From positions 64,001 to 128,000 of the forward strand of contig WPIO01000210.1 of the NCBI GenBank assembly GCA_009760855.2: a DNA stretch of 64,000 nucleotides. The letters run 5' to 3'. The notes under the pieces are model-generated. The model ran no database searches, was not told where the DNA came from, and saw only the letters and a program-made list of their open reading frames with translations. This DNA is from Cristatella mucedo (Eukaryota > Bryozoa > Phylactolaemata > Cristatellidae). Each line of letters opens with the position of its first letter. Positions within the stretch are counted from its first letter, which is position 1. Positions 1-59,605 of this stretch are shown one piece after another. Made by a program: the position numbers and the translations under genes.

Positions 1-1195
1 CGTTCGTTGCGCCGCTTGGCGTAACGTCGCTTGGCTCACGCCGCGCGACTGGGGGAGCCTTTGTGGGCGTGTGATCGCCATCACGTGGTTACGCCCCCAG
101 CCGACGTTCCGTTCGCCCAACGGGAACGCTCCTTGCCGGCACGTGACGCGTTCCTTGCCGCCCAATTCACTTTCTGTCAGTGCGTCAGGCCTGCACGCAC
201 GCTATCCACTCTCTTCTCTCTATTAACACCTCGGGCTCCGGAACAGCACGCACGATGGCTGGTGTATCATATAATACAGCCGTCGTCGACAACGCCACGA
301 ATCTCTTGTGGGGGCTTCGCTCTTCGTCGCCCCGCCATCCCGCGCCCGCGAGCCCCTACATAAGGGCGTGGAAGCCGCGGCTGCCATTCTTTCAAAGGAT
401 ACGCAGGCCGCGTTTCATGCGCGGCAGGCCTCCGCCAGAATATACTTATCGGAATGAATTGCGTTTTGGGTTTTTAGGAATAGATTGCATTGTGCTGCAA
501 CAATATCTATGGTATTGCAAAACCTATAGGGAGTTTTGTTTTAATAGTTTTAGCAGAACTTCCGGAGTCCTGAGTCACACCGCATTGCCTGTGAAGGTCG
601 CACACTGCCTAAGTCCGTGTTTGGTAGACGAAAGTTTATAATTTTTCTTAGACGACAATGACAATATATTGTATTGATTTTTCTAAGAAAACAAAATAGC
701 TATATTTATTGTTAGCTTTGAACATTGGCAATACTGTAACGCCGAACGCTCGGCGGAGTAGGCTTGACCTGCCGCTTACCTAGCGGAGAAGCCTTGCGCC
801 TACTGCCGTTCGGTGCGCGCCTACGCACAATAAGCTGGCCGCCATGAAACGAGCGTTTCTGGCGCCAACCTGCTTACCGTTACTAAAGGGGGTCGTGAGT
901 CCGCGGCGTGAATTGGAAAGCGAGACACACAAATTGGGGATTTTACTGAACTTTATTCGCAAGCGCACAAAGTCGCTGCGCGTCTAGCTCAGTTTTATCT
1001 CCACACTCCTCGCACACCCTCAACGGCACCAACACTCTTGCGGATGAATCACGTCTCCACACTTAAGCTACTTACATCTATACTGGGGAACGACCCAAAC
1101 AGATAGAACTCGAACTGGATCCTAAACCCTAACCGGAGAACTAGGACTCCACACACGTAAACTACGTCTAGCTCGCACCGGCAAATCCTTATGCC
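1..1195. other. CpG-rich non-coding sequence, nature unknown
   Basis: This stretch is rich in GC and CpG, mainly at 1-420 and 720-1010. It has no open frame that I recognise as a protein. A TATA-like 'ctacataaggg' lies near 355. It could be an old LTR, a CpG island or part of an element that begins outside the window. It ends at the target duplication of the LTR element. Confidence 0.4.
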
Positions 1196-1200
1196 GAGAC

Positions 1201-1487
1201 TGTGGTCTGATTATATGCAGGCCGGTACCGCTCCTTCCTTAAACAGCTGTCAGGAGCATCACCGGTGGTGCATAGCTGTGGTCCGCCTGTGGTGTGGTTT
1301 GGACAGGCCGGTAACCACAGTCAGATGGTGGACTCACCATCGGGGTCGGCAAAAACAGCCGTCGGCGAGGGGGATTCAGTGGGGAGAGAGGGGCGAGTGA
1401 AGTCATGCTCTCTCTGCTCTGTAGTAGAATAAACTGTTGGTGTTGGTTCTGTGCGGGCGTTCTTCGTGTAAGGCACATCGAAGCACA
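1201..1487 (+). repeat. 5' LTR
   Basis: This 287-bp LTR matches 5243-5529 except for two substitutions, near 1404 and 1412. It starts TGTGGTCTGA and ends GAAGCACA. A TATA-like TTATATG lies at about 1210, and an AATAAA polyadenylation signal lies at 1428-1433. The TG/CA ends and the exact 5-bp flanking duplication fix its edges. Confidence 0.95.
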
Positions 1488-1501
1488 AGCTATTTCTTGG
1501 G

Positions 1502-2227
1502 ATGGAGTCGATGGCATCAATGGTAATGCTAGGCAAAATCGAACCTTATGACGGCAAAACGGACTTCGTCGCGTGGGTACGTCGATTGGACTCCGTGGCC
1601 AAGACGAACAAGATTAAAGATGACGATCTTTCCGCACTCATGCCCTTATATTTAACCGGCGGAGCATTTGCCGTCTATGAAGGGCTGGTGGACAGTGATA
1701 AATGTGACTATACGAAGGTGAAACGCGCACTCAGCGCCGCGTTTTCGCCCGATTGCTTCCGCGCGTACGACGAGTTATCGAGCAGAAAACTTCGCGAGGG
1801 TGAGTCGCCAGACGTCTACTTGGCCGACCTTGTTCGCTTGGTGTCTATTGTCTTTGCTGCTCAAGCGGGGGCACCTGCGTATCCCCCGGAGTCTTTGCTG
1901 AAGTGCGCATTTATGTCGGGCCTACCCGATGACGTAAAGCGGCAACCTCGAGCAGCGTGCTCGCTTACCAAAGCTGATTTGCCGGTGCTGGTTGAAATGT
2001 CGAGGAACTTTGTCTCGTCAAGTGCGGCATGTCTCGCCAGCCGTTTCGAGGATCGACGCGCTCAGACCCGTGGCGTCGTGGTGCAGTCTAAGACGGACTC
2101 GCAAAGGCGGTACACCGACCGGCCTTTTCGCAGCGGGCCGCGCAAGCGACTTTGCTGGATCTGCGGCGATCCGAATCATCTAGCTGCTGCGTGTGGTAAA
2201 AAATTCGGCGATCAAAAAAACGAATAA
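1502..2227 (+). CDS. gag: Gag-like protein of the LTR retrotransposon
   Basis: This intact 241-residue frame starts only 14 nt after the 5' LTR. The N-terminal part looks like a gypsy-type Gag capsid segment; it reads 'PYDGKTDFVAWVRRLD', the sort of start seen in retrotransposon Gag. Near the C-terminus, residues 218-231 form a CX2CX4HX4C zinc knuckle (CWICGDPNHLAAAC), which in this family binds the element's RNA. The preceding 30 residues are rich in arginine. The frame ends at TAA 2225-2227, just after an A AAA AAC heptamer that would send ribosomes into the pol frame. Gag would form the particle in which reverse transcription takes place. Confidence 0.85.
   Translation: MESMASMVMLGKIEPYDGKTDFVAWVRRLDSVAKTNKIKDDDLSALMPLYLTGGAFAVYEGLVDSDKCDYTKVKRALSAAFSPDCFRAYDELSSRKLREGESPDVYLADLVRLVSIVFAAQAGAPAYPPESLLKCAFMSGLPDDVKRQPRAACSLTKADLPVLVEMSRNFVSSSAACLASRFEDRRAQTRGVVVQSKTDSQRRYTDRPFRSGPRKRLCWICGDPNHLAAACGKKFGDQKNE
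2215..2221 (+). promoter_or_regulatory. -1 ribosomal frameshift slippery heptamer at the gag-pol junction
   Basis: The heptamer A AAA AAC lies in the correct register for the X XXY YYZ rule in the gag frame, two codons before the gag stop. Slipping back one base enters exactly the frame of pol, and that frame has no stop between here and the protease. Pol has no ATG at its beginning (position 2254 is GTG), which supports fusion by frameshift. I did not identify the downstream pseudoknot or stem. Confidence 0.75.
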
Positions 2228-4284
2228 GGGGAACCACCAACACCTGCGCCAGCGTGTTCCCCTTGACTTTGGCGCGACTGCCCTCCATTGGCGTGATGTT
2301 AAATGGCCAGTTCACTACTGCACTTGTCGACACCGGCTGCTCCCGCACGGTGCTTGCATCAGTGCTGGCCTCCTCTCGTGATCTGCAGCCTGCGAGGGAG
2401 GGTATCTTGATGATGAACGGTGACCGCGCTCTCTGTACCTCTACGTGTAAGGTCAGTTTGTTAATTAGAGGAGTACCGCTGGAGGTTAATTGTTTGGTGA
2501 CCGATATAATTGCTGGCTGGGACGTCATCCTTGGGATGGATGTCATAAGAGCGCTAGGCGGCGTCCGCGTAGGGCACGACGGTGAAGGCCAAGTTGACTT
2601 CGGTAATGAGGCTCCAACGACCCGATGCATCCGCGGCGAAAGAAACAGTGTAACCTGCCCTCACTCATCCCCGGCCACCGACGTTTCGCTCATTGCAAAG
2701 GTCGGAAATTCGAGCGAGCTTACAGTCTCCGACAAAGATTTTACTGCCATATTCCACGATGGCGCGTGGCACGTGCGCTGGAACTGGAAAGAAGGCGTAC
2801 AGGCCCCCATGCTGCAGAACCGCGTGTCCTCATATCGCATCCCGGCTGAGGTAGAAGTAGAATATCAACGGGAAGTGGAGGACTGGATCAAGTGTGGTTG
2901 GCTTCAACCTTTTCATGGGGAGTGCGGTGGGCTGATTCCTTTGATGGCGGTGGTCCAAAGCAGCAAAGGGAAAGTGAGGCCCGTCCTCGACTATCGCGAG
3001 CTCAACCAGTTCGTGTCGAGCCTCACGGCTGAAGGCGACGTGTGCAGTAATAAACTTCGTGCATGGCGGCGAATGGGACGAAACGTAAGCGTCGTGGACC
3101 TGCTTAAGGCCTATTTGCAAATTCACGTAGGCCCATCATTGTGGAAGTACCAGGTGGTTGAATTTCATGGCCGCCGATACTGCCTGACTCGCCTGGGTTT
3201 CGGCCTTAACGTTGCACCAAAAATAATGACTGTTATCTTAAATAAAGTGTTGTCTATGGATGAGCGGGTCAGATCCGGCACGGATTCGTATGTTGACGAC
3301 ATTTTGGCGAACAATGATATCGTCTCAAACGACCGTGTGATTGAGCTTCTCCGTGAGTACGGACTTGAAGCAAAACCACCTGAAAAGTTAGAGGGTGATC
3401 GTGTCCTAGGCCTCCGCATTGACAGTAAACGCAACGAGCTCGTATGGCGCCGAGATAATGCCATAGGCTCTGTACAGTCAGTGCTGACGCGGCGAGAATT
3501 ATTTTCTTGGTGTGGGCAACTCGTCGGGCATTTTCCGGTAGCCGGCTGGCTGCGACCTGCTTGCAGTTACCTCAAACGTATAGCCAGCGAGCAGGACTGG
3601 GACAGCAAAGTGCCGAGTGAGGTTCTGGAAATTGCTCGCGACGTCCATCGCAGGGTGCTAGCTTCTGATCCGGTGACTGGCGCGTGGCAGGTGTCCAATG
3701 TCGTCAGCGGAAAATTGTGGTGCGATGCGAGCAGCATCGCTATTGAAACGTGCCTTGAAATTGACGGTAAAGTGGTTGAGAATGCCTCTTGGCTTCGAAA
3801 GCCGGACGATACTTCGCATATAAACACCGCCGAGCTAGAAGCCGTCATCAAAGGCCTTAACATCGCTATTGCATGGGGACTTCAGAAAGTCCAAATCGTG
3901 ACTGATTCAACTTCGGTGTTTGGTTGGCTGAAGTCATTGATCGACGGGGATAAACCCGTGAGGACGCGCGGCATGGGAGAGGCGATAATTCGACGACGAT
4001 TGGGCCTACTCCGAGATATTATAACGGAGTGCAATCTAGAGACGACTGTCAGCCTAGTAAGGTCGCCGGAGAACAAAGCGGACCCGCTGACGCGAGTACC
4101 GCAAAGGTGGTTGAAGTTCACGACTTGCTGTACCGGTGCCGTGGCTCCCGAGGTCAGTTTGGCGACTCCCAATATCGACCTGAAGCAATTCCACAATCTG
4201 CACCACCTGGGCGTCGACAGGACGCTATGCCTGGCGAGGCTATGTCACCCTAATGCGAACATCCGCAGAACCGATGTAGAATGA
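2221..4284 (+). pseudogene. pol: Pol frame: protease, reverse transcriptase, RNase H, start of integrase
   Basis: The frame is open from the slippery site to a TGA at 4282-4284. Residue numbers count from position 2254. Aspartic protease: LVDTGCS with D26-T28. Reverse transcriptase: VRPVLDYRELN near 241-251, first catalytic D282 in SVVDLLKAYLQ, active site YVDD at 346-349. RNase H: D491 (LWCDASS), E527 (NTAELEAV), D551 (IVTDSTSV), D610. Integrase begins with the two histidines of its zinc finger (HNLHHLG, about 4192-4212). The stop falls inside the zinc finger, before the expected cysteine pair, so the product lacks the integrase core. Everything up to RNase H looks intact. Confidence 0.9.
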
Positions 4285-4873
4285 GTTGTTCGTTCCTGTT
4301 TCGCTGCAGATCAGTGGATCCGTCGCCGATTTCGTGGCAGCGAGGCAGTCTTGACGTCACCAAACCCTGGTCTCGTCTTTCGATAGATGTCACGCACTAC
4401 CGCAATGAGAAATATCTGACGCTGGTGGATTGTGGGCCCAGCAGATTCACGCTATGGCGGCCCATTCCTAGCGAAGAGGTGCACCTTATCACCAGAGTGC
4501 TGGAGCAAATCTTTCGAGAGAGAGGCCCACCTACGCAGCTTCTGATGGACAACAGCACCTCGTTCCGATCTGAGGCAGTTCGGCGTCTCTGCGAACGCTG
4601 GGGCGTTGAGACCGTCTACCCTACCAGTGTGCTTACCGACCGGAAGGCAACGGCATAGTCGAACGCATGCATCGGATCAAGGGCATGGCAGCTCGCACCG
4701 GTAGAGGAGTACTAGATATGGTGTACTGGTACAATTCGGCGCCGACTGAGGGGATAAAGGGCGAAACCGTGCCTCACAGGCGGTTATTTACATATGAATG
4801 GCGGTGCCCGCTCCAGCCAAAGAAGATACAGCATTGCAACACCCAATCTGCCATTAACTACACTGCGGGCTAA
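4285..4873 (+). pseudogene. Broken integrase remainder
   Basis: The integrase continues after the 4282-4284 stop but in shifted frames. The zinc-finger cysteines lie around 4296-4310, where a frame change occurs. The core is open to 4658 with the first two catalytic aspartates in SIDVTHY (near 4386) and LLMDNSTSF (near 4548). A second shift near 4640-4660 moves the expected third residue, glutamate in GIVERMHR at about 4661, into the frame open to 4873. One stop and two frame breaks therefore disable integrase. Sequencing errors cannot be excluded, because the rest of pol is clean. Confidence 0.82.
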
Positions 4874-5242
4874 AGGGTTTTTGTGAAACCAGCCGATGCG
4901 CGGTGTACATCAGAATGGCCGGAAGGGATTGTGACCTCAGGGACTCACGGCCTTGGTGTCGAGGTGAACGGAATCTGAAGACACGTGTCGGACGTCAGGT
5001 TAGTTTCGGACGCTGAGCCAGTATTACCGGCTCAGCTGCCAGCACCCTCCCAGATAAGAGGCGGAGATGATGAGCATGCTGGGACAGAGGAAAGGGGCGG
5101 CCACCAGCTTCGCGTGCGGTCGGAACTGCAGCACCCATGTTGGTTCTCCGACTACGTCATGGACTGATCTGTACGTCAGGGGACGTACAGTGCGCTACTC
5201 GCATTGCAGCTGGAAACTTGTGACCTTAAGGTCAAGGGAGCG
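4874..5242 (+). other. Element 3' untranslated part and polypurine region
   Basis: No coding frame with a recognisable product lies here, so there is no sign of env. Directly before the 3' LTR is the modest purine stretch AAGGGAG (about 5234-5240), the likely polypurine tract for plus-strand priming. Confidence 0.5.
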
Positions 5243-5529
5243 TGTGGTCTGATTATATGCAGGCCGGTACCGCTCCTTCCTTAAACAGCTGTCAGGAGCA
5301 TCACCGGTGGTGCATAGCTGTGGTCCGCCTGTGGTGTGGTTTGGACAGGCCGGTAACCACAGTCAGATGGTGGACTCACCATCGGGGTCGGCAAAAACAG
5401 CCGTCGGCGAGGGGGATTCAGTGGGGAGAGAGGGGCGAGTGAAGTCGTGCTCCCTCTGCTCTGTAGTAGAATAAACTGTTGGTGTTGGTTCTGTGCGGGC
5501 GTTCTTCGTGTAAGGCACATCGAAGCACA
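5243..5529 (+). repeat. 3' LTR
   Basis: This 287-bp repeat matches 1201-1487 with two differences, at an exact offset of 4042 bp. AATAAA lies at 5470-5475. It is followed directly by the second GAGAC copy. Confidence 0.95.
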
Positions 5530-5534
5530 GAGAC

Positions 5535-6800
5535 CACGTGCTGGCGCGCACACACAAAACACAAAAGAAACACAAAATTTCAGCTCGGGCGCTATACGAC
5601 CATATTCGGTGGAGTCCACCAAATCCTCCTAGCGCTGTCTCGTCCAGTTCCGTCAATCACCGGCGAACAGCCCGCCCTCCTCCCTCGCTTTCAGAGAAAC
5701 GAGTCCGACGGCGTAGAAGCGCGGAGCCGGACCAAAGACAGAAAAAACGCAGAGCGAGCGTCGCTCGACTCTTAAGTACTTGTCTGAGACAATGGGGCAA
5801 GGGTTTACTGGTATTGGGCCCGACACCCCGGCCCATTACGGCAAGGCATTAATACCGTCAGTAGGCCACTGGAAGGGCGCCTCTGTCCAGCTTGACTGGC
5901 GAATGTGTTCCAGACGATTCTTTCTTGGACCGAGTGAAGGCGGAGGTTGACAGGCCAGCCAACATCAATCAGCAGCCTCCGCGGGTATCGGACCAATTCT
6001 AAAGGCCGAATCGCCACCGCTGGTCTCAACTTCCTGGCTTGCTCTTAAGCTCTTGCTCTCTAACCGCACTGATGCTCCTCTCTGGCTCACTGCTCCAGGA
6101 CAAAGGAGTTCTAGCCCGCCTCCGAACAGCTCTTGTTCGCGCTAAAATTCAGCTGAGGCCAGCAAAATGTTACAATACACTAGCAATATTATTGTTCCAA
6201 GGCCTGGCGTGCAGTGCTATGCCCTTGCGACCGTCGTTGGTTTGGGTAGAGGTTCAACGCGAGCGATGTGCAAAAAGCCGAATCTCACAGTACACCGAGG
6301 ATAACAACACAGCACTCGATATTCTGCATGCGGTGGTAACTGAAACGCCGCAAGAGTAAAAGCATAGCGCTAGCCGGTTTATTACGGCTGATACGACGGG
6401 TGACTTCCAGCCGACTGGTCTAACGTGCTTACCGTAGCTCAAGCTCAGTACGAGGACTCACCGACCAGCAGACTAGTGTTTCAATAGAGCGACTGCGGTA
6501 AGGACCGTGCTTTACTTACTGGTCAGGTCGTAAGTCAAGCCGTAACCTCGTTCGTACTTAGTAATAAATCTAGCTGCTCACTAGCACCGTCTTACCGCGG
6601 TTGTTTCTTAAGCGGTTCTGTTCTAATACAAGAGCAAAGCTCATAGTTCGTAAAAGTTCATAATCCGTAATTGAGGTTGAGCAGCCAAACTCGTAGTCCA
6701 TAAGCGTGGAGCATTATAATGTGGATGACTCAAATGAGCAGCAGCATGTCCCGAGCGAAACTCCAACCCGCAACCAAAATACGAGTCAAGGTGAAGCGCA
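5535..6800 (+). mobile_element. Degraded sequence with a gypsy-type reverse transcriptase scrap
   Basis: In the frame around 6100-6200 the short run LRTALVRAKIQLRPAKC resembles the segment that follows the YVDD site in Ty3/gypsy reverse transcriptases (the 'L.PSKC' region). The rest is full of stops. The stretch is CpG-rich like 1-1195, so the LTR element may have inserted into an older element. The match is short and the call is tentative. Confidence 0.35.
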
Positions 6801-6817
6801 TTCTATAGCGTTGGCGA

Positions 6818-6965
6818 ATTTCCTTGCCATTCAACCTGATCCGACTGCTAACAATAAACGCTGCCAACGATCGCAGCTGTAGGAAAGTGCTCCTTGATAC
6901 TGGCTGCTCTCGGTCGATTGCGACTAAGTCGGCGGTACTGAACTTCACCTCAGCACACTCCTATA
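6818..6965 (+). pseudogene. Retrotransposon aspartic protease fragment
   Basis: A frame around 6824-6960 contains KVLLDTGCSRSIATKSAVL, closely like the protease start of the intact element (ALVDTGCSRTVL). The frame runs out soon afterwards with no reverse transcriptase behind it. The reverse transcriptase scrap near 6100 lies upstream of this protease, the wrong order for one element, so at least two remnants are present. Confidence 0.45.
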
Positions 6966-9609
6966 CGCTCAACAAGACTATAATTGACTTCAATCGCATC
7001 GTGCAACCAGGAGTTGGAAATTTGCAGTTGGCAAGACTCATCCGCGATACAGTTGGACCAACTCTGCGAGAAAGGATGACGACTAGACATACGCCTGGAG
7101 CAACAAACACACCTCTTCTCTGAACTGAACGTTGTGTGCCCTCGAGATCTATGTGGAATAGCGATTCTTGTATAGCTCAGTTTGCTGACTGGTATAACCG
7201 ACATGTGTAAACTCATAATATGTGCACAAGCAGATAAGCCGCCAATCCCCTAATTATACTTGTGGCAGAACTGGTCAATACACCTGTAATCGAGCCAAGG
7301 GGATAGGCCGCCCGACCAAACAAGCGGCTGCTATGCTGCCTGCTTGCCAGGTCGTTGGGTTAGTGAAAGACAAACGGCATTTTGATTAAACCTCTTTATA
7401 AAAACATCACATGTGCCGACAGAAACAGGGGAACTAGCAGTATAGCACAAATAAAGCCACTAATCAAGACCTTGACTTAGCTCATGCATTAAGTCATTAT
7501 AAGTTTGCAGCCTAAGTCGGCCGGACGGCCAGCAGCACGAATTAGGCTACTGATCAAGACTTCGACTTAGCCCAGGCAGTCATACAAAGTTTGAAACCTA
7601 TGTCAACAGGCAAGCAGCTCCTAGACCTCAGAGGATCGAATGAAGGATCACTAAGGAACAGCCGTCTCTATACCAGCAAGCACAGTGCATCGCTGCGGTT
7701 TAGCATACGTGTAAACAGCTTAAACGCCAACTTGCCTGACAAGCATAAAAGCAATTGTCGATCGTTGCGCAGGTGCATCTAAGCTAGTAGTTTGGCCAAT
7801 GCTGCTGCCAGTAGATTGTTCTTTGGTATTGTTTCCTTTAAAGCGCTTGTAAAGTACCTTGCGTTATTGATTTAGTGCTCATAGCGAGTCATACGAATGC
7901 ATTATTATTATTGATGTGACGAATTCCGTGGTGGAAACGTGCTTGGTTGCTGCACGCGAGCCTCAAGTTGAGAGATTGGGTGGACTGCCCGACTGAGTAT
8001 TTAGGAAGGCAGCACGAGTGAGTAGCTAGAGAAGGACTATGGCAGGCAGCAGATGAATGGGGAGGCCATTGCTGCATGTAGTCGAGCTCTATCAGGTTCA
8101 TTAAAAAGCAAGATATCCACCACCTCGATACTTTTATTTTCGTTTTCGAATCCTCTATCCAAATTCAAATGCTGACACTGACGCATAATCAATGGGCTAG
8201 GCTCACTAGAAGTAATAAAATTATAGCAGCGTAATGTAGACGTTTGATTATTTATCCTGCTCGTCAATTCTAACGCTACTGACAAAAAGTCAAACTCAAG
8301 ACTCAGCAATGCCTGGTTCTACTGTAACAGCAAAAGCAGCAATCCTAATGCAAGAAATGGATATCGATTTCTCATGCGACAGCTATTGCCACAGGGCTCA
8401 CAATTAAACGATTACTTCTCACCATATAAGCTCAGAGATCTCAAGGCCCAGTTCCGAATGCAACAATCTTAAGACATACTTTGAGCTTATAGCAGAGACG
8501 GTTGTATATTTGTGCAAGAACGACACGAGAACCAGAGTATACCCAACAGGGTGGCAACTACATCAGCAGCTGGTTAATATTGCATTGTTTACTGTCCTAT
8601 ATTGAAAGCAGGCTATTGCCTACCCTGTGCACATTGCCCATATAGCCGCAAACGAAGCACATGGACTAGCGGCAAACATAGCACAACGGAACCAATAAAA
8701 CACGGGGACAATAAAGAGCATTTTTCTCTGGAAGATGGTAGCGTCGCTCTGTGTACGTGTACGAAACTCTACATGGTATTACGACAAAGGTCCTTTCTAG
8801 CGGAACAAATAGATGCCTCAGTAGTAAACGGCACTTTAAAATTCACCACTGTCCTGCACTGCTATCCCAAGATTGCTCGGCCGGCTTCCATCGGTCTGGG
8901 GGCGTCCTGCTCTGTCGTTGGTCTTGTCGGTATCAATCAGCATTGCTGAAACTCAAGCTCAAATCACTGCAGCGACTGGCAAGGCTCTCGACCAGCTCCT
9001 GAAGTGAATGCATGACGAGTTTTGACTAGTTACGCTTGGACAGCCTGACAACAACTTCATCAAAGAATTTAGTAAAGCGCATCCCCATCTTCCACTCCTT
9101 GAGGCTGGCATTAAGACTTCGGTACCGATATCTCAGTCACACAGAACAGTCGACTCTCACGGCCGTTCTCGAACAAATCACGGTACGCCCCCTATATGAC
9201 ACTACTACAGGGTGGAAACGAGTTTCTGCAATACCGAAGGCACGTCCTCGCCGCAGCTCGAAACTCAAGAAAGAAGGCCACAACTAAGGGCTAATACTAT
9301 ATGCATCGGTGATCTATGATCTGTTGCCGATCTCTGCAATGGCAATTGAGCCACTGAGGGTAGCTAGGTCCAGTCACTCTTCTTCTTGTTATAGTAGGAT
9401 GCAGCAAGGCACCAGAATTGGCCGGGTGATGACAAATGAGCTCTCTTTGTACAGTGCCACACAATGGAAGGCTGAAAGCACCACATATGTCTTCTCTTCA
9501 GTTGTTTCTGCATCAATACGAGAGCATTCGAAGCCACCGTACCAGTAGGAAGTTCGACAGAAGTGCTTCCACATATATCACAGTGCAGGAAGGGCAAGCT
9601 GCTGTCCCT
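6966..9609. other. Region downstream of the tomosyn stop codon, no gene recognised
   Basis: Only short frames without recognisable products occur here. The tomosyn 3' UTR must lie in the right-hand part, reading leftwards from 9609. A TTTATT on the plus strand at 8133-8138 gives AATAAA on the minus strand and would imply a UTR of about 1.5 kb, but nothing else supports this signal. I see no clear repeat family member here. Confidence 0.4.
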
Positions 9610-59315
<49,706 letters not shown>

Positions 59316-59365
59316 CTAAAAAAAAGCAACGAGACGATTGCTCAAGAGAAAGAAGACTCGACGAA

Positions 59366-59605
59366 CAGTGCATAATAATAAAAATAACAATAAATTTGGA
59401 ATAGCAACCTACAAGAACCTAATCTCTTTCTAGGCACTTTACAACTTCCTGCAAAGGAAGTATGATCCAATGTTTAGTGGTAGCATGCTCAATGAGAACA
59501 AGCATAACTTGGTTACAGGTGACATGTACAGGGTCAGCATGCAAATATGGTTAGAGTCAGCATGCTTAGTGTCAGTATGCACAAGGTCAAGATGCATGAC
59601 ACTGA
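59366..59605 (-). repeat. LINE family A 3' UTR and tail
   Basis: 'aacctaatctctttctaggcactttacaacttcctgc' followed by the 3' UTR words 'gacatgtacagggtcagcatgcaaatatggtta' and 'gtgtcagtatgcac' known from 21190-21260 and 44050-44110. Confidence 0.8.

Larger units (their letters stand above)
1196..5534 (+). mobile_element. Ty3/gypsy-like LTR retrotransposon with 5-bp target duplication
   Basis: This is a complete element of 4329 bp (1201-5529) flanked by the 5-bp direct repeat GAGAC at 1196-1200 and 5530-5534. The two 287-bp LTRs begin TG and end CA, and I count two substitutions between them. Inside are a Gag frame with a zinc knuckle and a Pol region in the order protease, reverse transcriptase, RNase H, integrase, which is the Ty3/gypsy order; Copia puts integrase first. 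The YVDD active site and DTG protease agree with gypsy. I could not fix the clade. No envelope frame is visible. Pol is interrupted in the integrase, so this copy is probably not autonomous. Confidence 0.93.

Noticed and set aside
31-641. Overlapping open frames of 110 and 153 residues as a gene.
   Set aside because: The composition is that of GC-rich sequence, with no recognisable domain and no supporting splice or start context.
2088-4196. Minus-strand open frames within the LTR element.
   Set aside because: They are shadows of the gag and pol frames on the opposite strand.
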